Part shown: positions 1 through 4,698 of the stretch, piece after piece | Layout: each line of letters opens with the position of its first letter | How positions within the stretch are numbered: position 1 is the first letter of the stretch | NCBI GenBank assembly: GCA_002899795.1 | Contig: PPDG01000465.1 | Location: forward strand, 1 to 5,385 | Reading direction: 5' to 3' | Origin: Desulfobacteraceae bacterium | GTDB taxonomy: Bacteria > Desulfobacterota > Syntrophobacteria > BM002 | DNA: 5,385 nt | Notes under the pieces: model-generated | What the model was told of the DNA's origin: nothing | What the model saw: the letters and a program-made list of their open reading frames with translations, nothing else | Database searches by the model: none | Translations under genes and position numbers: made by a program

Positions 1-78
1 ACTTGCCAAGATGTGAAATTTCGTGGGTTTGAAGATATGAGGAGGATATATCTAAATCTGGAAATTTCGAGAGTGCTG

Positions 79-231
79 TTATTGATGAGTTATTGCACGC
101 CAATTAAAATGGTAGGAGAATACGTCTAATAATGATCTAGGGAAACTATGGCAATTGTTCTCAGCATGTGGAAGGTCTGGGCCACAGCGGTCGCACCTGT
201 AGACATGTCCGCTCTGAGCGTGAGTATGACA
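79..231 (-). pseudogene. Decayed fragment resembling IS91-type transposase zinc-binding domain
   Basis: Directly after the rex stop, a minus-strand frame offset from rex reads a C-H-T-H-A-Q-S start, then GHVYRCDRCG, then NNCHSFPRS and LLDVFSYHF before a TAA at 81-79. From memory of the family, IS91-type (Y2, HUH) transposases have an N-terminal zinc-binding region of the form C-R-T-A-A-L-G-G-H-V-x-x-C-x-x-C-G, then N-S-C-R-N-R-H-C-P, and soon after L-L-P-V-x-Y-F-H-V-V-F. The first block matches well and the next two only loosely. No usable start codon is visible: the frame opens after a TAG inside rex. The catalytic HUH and tyrosine parts are absent, and several zinc ligands are lost. I infer a relic of an element that landed just downstream of rex. 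The match is short, so a chance resemblance is possible. Confidence 0.4.
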
Positions 232-232
232 A

Positions 233-868
233 TCAAGTGGTTGTCGAAGAAATATGGTAGGCGAGATTGTCTAGCTTGATGGAGAAGTCCACGTTCTCCA
301 CTCGACAGCAATCAGGGACCTGAATCTGAACCGGCGAGAAGTTCAAGATTCCGTTGATTCCCGCAAGGATAAGCTGGTTTGCCACACTCTGGGCGCTTGC
401 GGGCGGCACGGCGATAATTCCCATTTCCACATTTCTTTCTTTTACCACTTCCTCAAAGCGGTCCACGTGCTGGATGACGAGGCCGTTGGGTAGCGTCTTG
501 TCGATTTTTTCAGAATCCAAGTCAAAGGCAGCCACAAACCGGTATCCGTGCTTGAGAAAGTTAGCGTGCCGGATAAGAGCTGAACCCAAGTTACCAACTC
601 CGAAAAGCGCCATATTCCACGGGCGATTGAGGCCAAGTATCTCTTGAATTTGAGAGTAGAGATCCTTGACTCGATAGCCAACCCCTCTTACAACGAACTC
701 ACCAAAGTAAGCGAGATCTTTACGGATTTGTGCTGGATTTACCCCACATTGTTTGGCCAACCGTTCTGAGGAAATCACCTCAACATCGTTAATCATCAAC
801 TCGTCGAGATTCCTCAGGTAGATAGACAGCCGGTTGATGGTGGCCATGGGAATCTTGGCGAACTTCAT
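233..868 (-). CDS. rex: Redox-sensing transcriptional repressor Rex
   Basis: Rex is a cytoplasmic homodimeric repressor that binds operators of the TTGTGAAA-N4-TTTCACAA type when NADH is low and is released when NADH rises. The product has 211 residues, normal for the family. Residues 1-80 form the winged-helix domain with the recognition segment AQIRKDLAYFGEF (46-58) and RGVGY (61-65). Residues 85-195 form the Rossmann NAD(H) domain, with the glycine motif GVGNLG at 90-95 and an acidic residue after strand 2 (FDLD, D116). The conserved NFSPV (176-180) and NVDFS (192-196) lead into the C-terminal swapped helix. The ATG start gives the usual KIPxATIxRL beginning; an AGGA lies 10 bases upstream. 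Rex usually has Gly where this protein has V59 (FGEFGxRGVGY), an unusual change. It lies 114 bp downstream of atpE in the same direction and is probably cotranscribed with the ATP synthase genes, though a hairpin intervenes. Confidence 0.96.
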   Translation of the reverse strand: MKFAKIPMATINRLSIYLRNLDELMINDVEVISSERLAKQCGVNPAQIRKDLAYFGEFVVRGVGYRVKDLYSQIQEILGLNRPWNMALFGVGNLGSALIRHANFLKHGYRFVAAFDLDSEKIDKTLPNGLVIQHVDRFEEVVKERNVEMGIIAVPPASAQSVANQLILAGINGILNFSPVQIQVPDCCRVENVDFSIKLDNLAYHISSTTT

Positions 869-925
869 AACTTTATGATCCTATTGAAATTTCGGCTACC
901 ATGCCGATCTCGATTTGAAGGGCAC

Positions 926-959
926 CGGGGGATTGACCAACTTTGAGGCCAATCCCCCG
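926..959 (-). other. Strong stem-loop between atpE and rex
   Basis: The arms at 926-938 and 947-959 pair over 13 positions (core CGGGGGATTG against CAATCCCCCG) around an 8-base loop. In the minus-strand RNA every position pairs, including one G-U (from C949 and A936). The plus-strand RNA would have an A-C mismatch there, so the structure fits a minus-strand transcript better. No run of T follows, so it is not a standard intrinsic terminator. It starts 24 bases after the atpE stop and could partly terminate or process the transcript, or protect the 3' end of the abundant atpE message. Confidence 0.7.
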
Positions 960-982
960 ATTCTTCGTGCAGAATCCAATAA

Positions 983-1354
983 CTACTGAACCAGCCCCAC
1001 AAAACCCTGAATGAGTTTGGACACCGGGTTGGCATAGATGAGGATCAAGCAGATAACCAAGGTATAAATACAGAGAGACTCGATCATCGCCAGACCGATC
1101 ATCATGGTCACGGTAATCTTTCCTGAAGCCTCAGGATTGCGGGCCACGCCTTCCACCGCACTCCTAATAGCAATTCCCTGAGAATAGCCACAGCCAATGG
1201 ATGAAAGGGCAATGGCGAAACCAGCTACTACGGCGGAGTACAGGAAGAAATTCAGACCTACGACCCTCTCCATTCCACCTGCCTCGGCAGCAAAAGCCAA
1301 CGCGGCGAATCCGAGAATGAACACCACTGTCAGAATCAGCGTTTTCCTCTTCAT
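983..1354 (-). CDS. atpE: ATP synthase Fo subunit c with signal-like N-terminus
   Basis: Subunit c forms the rotating membrane ring of the F-type ATP synthase and carries one ion per hairpin. The product has 123 residues, longer than the usual 70-90. The extra N-terminus (MKRKT, a hydrophobic stretch 6-21, then AFA-AEA) looks like a cleavable Sec signal, with a likely cut near residues 22-23. The mature part has helix 1 (about 34-60, with the small-residue segment SSIGCGYSQG), the polar loop RNPEASG (72-78) and helix 2 (about 80-107) with the ion-binding E92. Q59, E92, S93 and Y97 correspond to Q32, E65, S66 and Y70 of the Na+-binding c subunit of Ilyobacter tartaricus, while T67 is replaced by L94 and V63 by M90. 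This suggests Na+ rather than H+ binding, as an inference. A textbook AAGGAGG precedes the ATG by 8-9 bases, consistent with the high copy number needed for c. Confidence 0.96.
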   Translation of the reverse strand: MKRKTLILTVVFILGFAALAFAAEAGGMERVVGLNFFLYSAVVAGFAIALSSIGCGYSQGIAIRSAVEGVARNPEASGKITVTMMIGLAMIESLCIYTLVICLILIYANPVSKLIQGFVGLVQ

Positions 1355-1363
1355 GCAAAAAAA

Positions 1364-1370
1364 CCTCCTT
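1364..1370 (-). promoter_or_regulatory. Consensus ribosome binding site of atpE
   Basis: The minus strand reads AAGGAGG nine bases before the ATG of atpE, after an AT-rich, purine-rich leader. It is the most consensus-like ribosome binding site within the atp cluster. Subunit c is needed in many more copies than a, so efficient translation of this cistron makes sense. Confidence 0.85.
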
Positions 1371-1472
1371 GTTTGTATTTATTTTATGGCCTTCTTCCTA
1401 ACGAAAACCTTCTTCCCAAACTTATGGTCTTGCCATGCTCAAGGCATCAGCCAGTTGGTTCAAAGTAAGTCT

Positions 1473-2195
1473 TTAGTGAGCATGCTCGATTGCGCCGGCG
1501 AAGTACATCATTGAAAGCAAACAGAAGATAAAGGCTTGCACCCCACCGGTAAACAGACCCAAGAACATCATCGGCAGAGGTGCCAGGTACATGCCCGCGA
1601 GGAACATAAGGATGGCAAGTACCAATTCTTCGCCCATGATGTTTCCAAAGAGACGAATTGAAAGGCTGAGAATGCGTGCAAAGTGACCGATCACCTCCAC
1701 AACGAATATAAGGGGAGAAAGCCACCATATTGGTCCCATGAAATGTTTTATGTATGCGGGCCCATGAAACTTCACTCCGATCACGTGGGTGTAGGTCACT
1801 ACAATTATGGCACAGGCCAGGGTGGTATTAACATTGGCGGTGGGGCCAAAAAATCCCGGGATCATACCCATGTAATTGCTGAGCAGTATGAAGAACGCCA
1901 GGGTGCCTATAATGGGAAACAAGTAGCGACCCTCTTCACCGGTAACTCCCACCATGAACTCCTCGATCCCGGAGATCAAAATCTCGAAAAAGTTCTGGCC
2001 TCCTTTGGGAACGAGTTCGATGCGGCGGACCGTCAGCTTGACCACAATCACCAGAATGATGATGAGCAGCCAAGTATAGGTCACATAGGGTAGGAGTATC
2101 TTCTCCAGGAAAGTGTGCGCCTCGTTAAAATCGTGGACAATAGGAAGACCGAGGTTTTGGAAAAGAAGATTCAGAAACATGATCGGGTGTTCCAT
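1473..2195 (-). CDS. atpB: ATP synthase Fo subunit a
   Basis: Subunit a is the integral membrane stator that forms the two ion half-channels against the c-ring. The product has 240 residues, typical for this family. It starts MEHPIMF, has hydrophobic segments at about 38-55, 92-116, 124-141, 160-180, 187-210 and 213-236, and contains the family signature SLSIRLFGNIMGEE, with the essential arginine R181. GGVQAF near the C-terminus supplies Q220, at the place of the conserved helix-5 polar residue, and SNYMGMIPG (106-114) is also a conserved block. The ATG is 3 bases after the atpI stop, so translational coupling is likely. The preceding AAGGGGG is a weak to moderate ribosome binding site. The b, delta and F1 subunit genes are not in the window, in keeping with a split ATP synthase locus. 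Confidence 0.98.
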   Translation of the reverse strand: MEHPIMFLNLLFQNLGLPIVHDFNEAHTFLEKILLPYVTYTWLLIIILVIVVKLTVRRIELVPKGGQNFFEILISGIEEFMVGVTGEEGRYLFPIIGTLAFFILLSNYMGMIPGFFGPTANVNTTLACAIIVVTYTHVIGVKFHGPAYIKHFMGPIWWLSPLIFVVEVIGHFARILSLSIRLFGNIMGEELVLAILMFLAGMYLAPLPMMFLGLFTGGVQAFIFCLLSMMYFAGAIEHAH

Positions 2196-2198
2196 AGC

Positions 2199-2618
2199 CT
2201 AGACTACCCCCTTAAAAAAGAGTTTTCGCGCCTCGACAACACCAACCAGCGCAATACCAAGTACGATTATCGATAAGCCTAACAGCATGCCAAGAGGGCT
2301 TACCCACCCTTTGATCAGCAACAACGCGATAATGAGGCCCAGGGCCGCAAAGCGTAGGCCGTACTTTAGCAAGTACAAAAACCGGGTTTTACCTTGCCTT
2401 TCTGGATCGAGGGCCCTGCGCAGGCTCCGTTTCACCAGATAGTAATTAGCGACAGCCAGTATTCCTCCAGCCAGAACACCGAGAGCAAACTTTCGGGAAA
2501 AGAAGACAAAGCTGCCAGATGCCAGAAGCGCCAGAAGGACCCAATTGAATTGTTCAAGTCTATTGAGAAGGGCCTCGTCTTTTATCAGCATAGTGACCGG
2601 GCCAGAAATGACCCTCAC
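2199..2618 (-). CDS. atpI: ATP synthase subunit I-like membrane protein
   Basis: AtpI-type proteins are small membrane proteins encoded at the head of atp operons; in studied species they help assemble the c-ring. The product has up to 139 residues and four predicted membrane segments (about 25-40, 44-63, 82-103 and 107-128), with a basic patch (KRSLRRALDPERQGK, 63-77) after the second. Assignment rests on topology, size, and position between atpZ and atpB, since the family is poorly conserved. The start is uncertain. The GTG at 2618 overlaps the atpZ stop by 4 bases (GTGA), but an AAGGAG lies immediately against it, too close for normal spacing. An in-frame ATG at 2591 would give 130 residues and loses only hydrophilic sequence. 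The stop lies just ahead of atpB. Confidence 0.85.
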   Translation of the reverse strand: MRVISGPVTMLIKDEALLNRLEQFNWVLLALLASGSFVFFSRKFALGVLAGGILAVANYYLVKRSLRRALDPERQGKTRFLYLLKYGLRFAALGLIIALLLIKGWVSPLGMLLGLSIIVLGIALVGVVEARKLFFKGVV

Positions 2619-2842
2619 TCCTTGGCCCGCTTTGACATAAAGCGGTAGAAATTACGAAATCCTGCAACAATACCGAGTAAGAGAAAAATAATGGTAAGCC
2701 ACGGGCTGGTATCGAACACCCTGTCTAACCAGAGTCCCAGAGCCAGGCCGATAAAAGTGGCAATGACAATGGTAAGTCCCAGAGTGCTGGAGAGCCCGAC
2801 CAGTTTGAGAGCCTTCCTGGTGTCTTCCTTCATGAAGGCCAC
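2615..2842 (-). CDS. atpZ: AtpZ/AtpQ-type small Fo-associated membrane protein
   Basis: This is a 75-residue protein with two hydrophobic helices (about 14-37 and 48-63) and the family hallmark GLWLDRVFDTSPWLTI, then GIVAGFRNFYRF. The AtpZ/AtpQ family is encoded next to atpI at the start of many atp operons. It has been proposed to act with AtpI in assembly or in Mg2+/Ca2+ handling; the exact role is not settled. It is the first gene of the Fo cluster. Two starts are possible. GTG at 2842 has AAGGAG only 4 bases away. The ATG at 2833 (72 residues, starting MKEDTRK) has GAAGGG about 8 bases away and may be the true start. Its stop overlaps the next gene. The N-ATPase operon also has an atpQ, but the gene order here is that of an ordinary F-type Fo cluster. 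Confidence 0.88.
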   Translation of the reverse strand: MAFMKEDTRKALKLVGLSSTLGLTIVIATFIGLALGLWLDRVFDTSPWLTIIFLLLGIVAGFRNFYRFMSKRAKE

Positions 2843-2870
2843 CCTTCTCCTTCTGGCCTGGTCTCATGCC

Positions 2871-2910
2871 CACGAATTAAGACTGCTAAAAGGCAGCACT
2901 TGAGTTCGTG
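2871..2910 (-). other. Stem-loop in the atpZ leader
   Basis: CACGAA (2871-2876) pairs with TTCGTG (2905-2910), and the inner arms CTGC (2883-2886) and GCAG (2893-2896) close a 6-base loop. Between them AAG pairs with CTT, with two single-base bulges, a mismatch and a G-U pair in the minus-strand RNA, giving about 15 pairs in all. It ends roughly 30 bases ahead of atpZ. No T-run follows on either strand, so it is not an intrinsic terminator. As the leader of the Fo message it could affect stability or translation; that is inference. Confidence 0.6.
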
Positions 2911-2930
2911 TAAAACTTCACGTACGTCCT

Positions 2931-2954
2931 ATCATAGCCCCCTGGTAAAGTCAA
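2931..2954 (-). promoter_or_regulatory. Promoter-like hexamers upstream of atpZ
   Basis: The minus strand has TTGACT (2954-2949) and TATGAT (2936-2931), each close to sigma-70 consensus, but separated by only 12 bases instead of about 17. Either one hexamer belongs to a different pairing (TAGGAC lies 17 bases after TTGACT) or activation is needed. The position, about 90-110 bases ahead of atpZ and next to a Rex-like site, supports an operon promoter here. Confidence 0.35.
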
Positions 2955-2961
2955 CGCTTTT

Positions 2962-2981
2962 TTGTGAAAAGAATTTCGTTC
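2962..2981. promoter_or_regulatory. Candidate Rex operator upstream of the atp cluster
   Basis: The site has a perfect left half TTGTGAAA (2962-2969), a 4-base spacer AGAA, then TTTC (2974-2977) followed by GTTC instead of ACAA. That is 12 of the 16 specified positions of the general Rex consensus TTGTGAAA-N4-TTTCACAA. It lies 7 bases upstream of the TTGACT hexamer for minus-strand transcription, where a repressor could interfere with polymerase. A rex gene closes the same gene cluster, which makes the site more believable than its imperfect right half alone would. Confidence 0.4.
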
Positions 2982-2990
2982 GCGAGCAGG

Positions 2991-3013
2991 GCGCAGAAAG
3001 ACATGTTCTGCGC
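2991..3013. repeat. Perfect 8-bp inverted repeat
   Basis: GCGCAGAA (2991-2998) and TTCTGCGC (3006-3013) are perfect reverse complements around the 7-base loop AGACATG. It lies 9 bp from the Rex-like site, in the gap upstream of atpZ. It could be a protein-binding dyad or an RNA hairpin in read-through from hemL. No T-run follows on either strand. Confidence 0.5.
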
Positions 3014-3035
3014 TGCGAAAAGGGAGGTCATTCGG

Positions 3036-3055
3036 GTCATGACGCTGCGCTGTCA
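3036..3055. repeat. 20-bp motif, copy 1 (upstream of atpZ)
   Basis: The first 11 bases, GTCATGACGCT, and the last 6, CTGTCA, are identical to the copy at 4661-4680; only the three bases between differ (GCG here, TCA there). TGAC and GTCA form a small dyad 8 bases apart in both copies. Both copies are intergenic. It may be a shared regulatory site or a chance match. Confidence 0.35.
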
Positions 3056-3120
3056 GACGGGCATGGAGCTGGACTATTGCGGATTTAGCATTCTGGATGC
3101 TTGTCTGGGGATCACTATTT

Positions 3121-3140
3121 GGCAGGCAGAGACGCCTGCC
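3121..3140. repeat. Short GGCAGGC/GCCTGCC inverted-repeat element
   Basis: GGCAGGC (3121-3127) and GCCTGCC (3134-3140) are perfect inverted arms around AGAGAC, followed by CTACTGGGC. I recall similar elements, with GGCAGGC-type arms and CCTAC beside them, scattered between genes in many environmental bacterial genomes. It is non-coding, and its copy number cannot be judged from one window. Confidence 0.5.
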
Positions 3141-3192
3141 CTACTGGGCTCTTAATTCTGGCCCTTACTTTTCGCACCATACTTTGATGGCA

Positions 3193-3220
3193 ACGGACTA
3201 CGGACCACGGACAACTGACG
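3193..3220. repeat. 7-bp-period tandem tract, left (ACGGACN units)
   Basis: Four consecutive heptamers read ACGGACT, ACGGACC, ACGGACA and ACTGACG. The period is exact and the units vary mostly at the last base. The tract faces a pyrimidine-rich heptamer tract 25 bases away that is roughly its reverse complement (GGACA and GACGA against TCGTC and TGTCC). Together they look like a dispersed intergenic repeat family. Confidence 0.75.
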
Positions 3221-3245
3221 AAAAGCCAGCTGCAATCTGCCTGCT

Positions 3246-3294
3246 GTCGTCTGTCGTCTGTCCTCTGACTTCTGACGTCTGATATCTGACCTCT
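3246..3294. repeat. 7-bp-period tandem tract, right (GTCGTCT/GACNTCT units)
   Basis: Seven consecutive heptamers read GTCGTCT twice, then GTCCTCT, GACTTCT, GACGTCT, GATATCT and GACCTCT. The last three bases are TCT in every unit while the first four drift, as in a decaying tandem array. There are no spacers, so it is not a CRISPR array. It lies 42 bases downstream of the hemL stop. Confidence 0.8.
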
Positions 3295-3336
3295 AATCCC
3301 CATCTCGCTATTCAGTCGTGTCTGCTATCTACCGGA

Positions 3337-4620
3337 TTAGATCTGTTTGAATACTTCGTCCGCTGCCGCCAGGGTCTTATCGACATCCTCCTTATCATGA
3401 GCCAGACTGACAAAGGCAGCCTCAAATTGGGAAGGAGCCAGATACACACCCCGCTCTAACATCGCGCAAAACATGTGGGCGAATCTTTGGGTGTCCGTGG
3501 TTTGGGCAGTGTCAAAATCCACTACGGTCTGGTCAGTAAAAAAGAGACAGCCCATGGAACCGACCCTATGCATAGTGGAGGTCACATTGTGCTTTGCTGC
3601 CAGCCGACTCATTTCATCAAATAGGTAGCTGGACCGCTCCTCGAGCTGATCATACACACCTGACTCGCTCAGCAGCTTCAGAGTTGTCAGTCCAGCGCTC
3701 ATAGCCAGTGGGTTGCCTGAGAGGGTACCGGCTTGATAAACCTCCCCCAGAGGAGCCACTTTGCTCATAACGTCCCTACGTCCTCCATAGGCTCCCACAG
3801 GTAAGCCACCGCCAATAATTTTTCCGAGACAGGTGAGGTCCGGTCGCACCGAGTATAGAGCCTGCGCTCCCCCCAGCGCCACTCGAAAACCGGTCATTAC
3901 CTCGTCGAAAATGAGCAAGGCCCCGGTTTCATCGCACCAATGTCTGAGTCCTTCGAGAAATCCCGGCTTGGGAGGTACGACCCCCATATTTCCTGCAACC
4001 GGCTCGATTATGATGGCGGCCACATCATCTCCCTGCTCCTGCATCACTGTGGCCACCTGCTCAAGATCGTTGAATCTCAGGGACAGCGTGTACCGGACAA
4101 AATCTGGCGGAACTCCAGCACTGCCCGGAATACCTAAGGTCGCGGCACCTGAGCCCGCTTTAATCAAGAGCGTGTCCGCATGACCATGGTAGCAGCCGTC
4201 AAACTTGATGATCTTGTTTCTCCCCGTGTAGCCACGGGCTAACCGGATTGCGCTCATAGTGGCCTCGGTACCTGAATTAACCATGCGCACCATTTCCATA
4301 GAGGGAACAAGCTGGGTAATCATCTGGGCCAGCTCAACTTCCCGGGCAGTGGGGATGCCAAAGCTGGTCCCCTGCTCCGCTGCTGCCTTCACAGCCGCCA
4401 CCACCTCTGGATGAGCATGCCCCAGGATAAGAGGGCCCCAAGAGCCCACATAATCAATGTAGCCATTGCCGTCCACATCGTAAATCTTCGAACCCTGCCC
4501 GCTCGCGATAAACAAGGGGTGTGTACCCACCGCCCGGCAGGAGCGTACCGGGCTATTTACCCCGCCAGGAATTATTTCTTTAGCCTGGCGATACAATCTC
4601 TCACTGCTGCTTCCAGCCAT
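3337..4620 (-). CDS. hemL: Glutamate-1-semialdehyde 2,1-aminomutase
   Basis: HemL converts glutamate-1-semialdehyde to 5-aminolevulinate, the last step of the C5 route to tetrapyrroles, using pyridoxal/pyridoxamine phosphate in the cytoplasm. The product has 427 residues, almost exactly the family length. Key blocks are PGGVNSPVR (18-26), the cofactor phosphate region NSGTEA (115-120), FDGCYHGHAD (140-149), IIEPVAGN (204-211), FDEVMTGFR (238-246, cofactor aspartate D239), LGKIIGGGLPVGA (265-277, catalytic lysine K267) and QAGTLSGNP (296-304). I place the start at the ATG at 4620, with GGAGGAGG 6 bases ahead, and not at the upstream in-frame codon at 4665, which would add 15 non-conserved residues. 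It follows the siroheme decarboxylase gene by 78 bp in the same direction, so the two heme genes are probably one transcript. The next gene, atpZ, is 494 bp further on. Confidence 0.98.
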   Translation of the reverse strand: MAGSSSERLYRQAKEIIPGGVNSPVRSCRAVGTHPLFIASGQGSKIYDVDGNGYIDYVGSWGPLILGHAHPEVVAAVKAAAEQGTSFGIPTAREVELAQMITQLVPSMEMVRMVNSGTEATMSAIRLARGYTGRNKIIKFDGCYHGHADTLLIKAGSGAATLGIPGSAGVPPDFVRYTLSLRFNDLEQVATVMQEQGDDVAAIIIEPVAGNMGVVPPKPGFLEGLRHWCDETGALLIFDEVMTGFRVALGGAQALYSVRPDLTCLGKIIGGGLPVGAYGGRRDVMSKVAPLGEVYQAGTLSGNPLAMSAGLTTLKLLSESGVYDQLEERSSYLFDEMSRLAAKHNVTSTMHRVGSMGCLFFTDQTVVDFDTAQTTDTQRFAHMFCAMLERGVYLAPSQFEAAFVSLAHDKEDVDKTLAAADEVFKQI

Positions 4621-4626
4621 CCTAAT

Positions 4627-4634
4627 CCTCCTCC
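4627..4634 (-). promoter_or_regulatory. Ribosome binding site that sets the hemL start
   Basis: The minus strand reads GGAGGAGG six bases before the ATG at 4620. It decides for the 427-residue form over a start at 4665, because it would lie inside the coding region of the longer form. Confidence 0.85.
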
Positions 4635-4660
4635 CATTATCGTGTTCTCCCGTCAATAAA

Positions 4661-4680
4661 GTCATGACGCTTCACTGTCA
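4661..4680. repeat. 20-bp motif, copy 2 (upstream of hemL)
   Basis: This shares 17 of 20 bases with 3036-3055, differing only in the central TCA. Here ATGAC (4664-4668) and GTCAT (4677-4681) form a 5-bp dyad with 8 bases between, a spacing compatible with a dimeric regulator. It lies about 40 bases upstream of the hemL ATG, between ahbB and hemL. Confidence 0.35.
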
Positions 4681-4698
4681 TTCATATTAATTGCCGGA

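Larger units (their letters stand above)
2843..3336. other. 494-bp gene-free region between hemL and atpZ
   Basis: No convincing gene lies here: the open frames present are short, run through repeats and carry no recognisable domain. The atpZ-proximal third (2843-3013) holds the leader stem-loop, promoter-like hexamers, the Rex-like site and the 8-bp dyad. The middle (3014-3140) holds copy 1 of the 20-bp motif and the GGCAGGC inverted repeat. The hemL-proximal part (3190-3294) holds the two heptamer tracts. I see no intrinsic terminator for hemL. Confidence 0.75.

Noticed and set aside
12..24. TGTGAAATTTCGTGG as a second Rex site
   Set aside because: The half-sites abut without the 4-base spacer and the right half is incomplete; GAAATTTCG also occurs at 61-69 and 885-893, as expected for AT-rich sequence.
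126..311. 61-residue minus-strand frame overlapping the end of rex
   Set aside because: Most of it shadows rex in another frame; the neighbouring frame with the CDRCG motif is the more meaningful one but has no start.
926..959. Intrinsic terminator for atpE or for a plus-strand gene
   Set aside because: The stem is strong, but neither strand has a T-run after it, so it is listed only as a stem-loop.
1683..2093. 136-residue plus-strand open frame opposite atpB
   Set aside because: It lies wholly antisense to atpB, which has clear family motifs; no independent evidence of coding.
2615..2842. Evidence of an N-ATPase (Na+-exporting accessory ATPase) operon
   Set aside because: An atpQ-like gene is present, but the order atpZ-atpI-atpB-atpE and the lack of atpR or flanking atpD-atpC fit the Fo part of an ordinary split F-type synthase.
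3246..3294. Possible CRISPR array
   Set aside because: Units of 7 bp without spacers and no cas genes nearby; it is a simple tandem repeat.
2900..3303. Several 61-63-residue open frames on both strands in the hemL-atpZ gap
   Set aside because: They overlap one another in different frames, run through the repeats, and show no domain or ribosome binding support.
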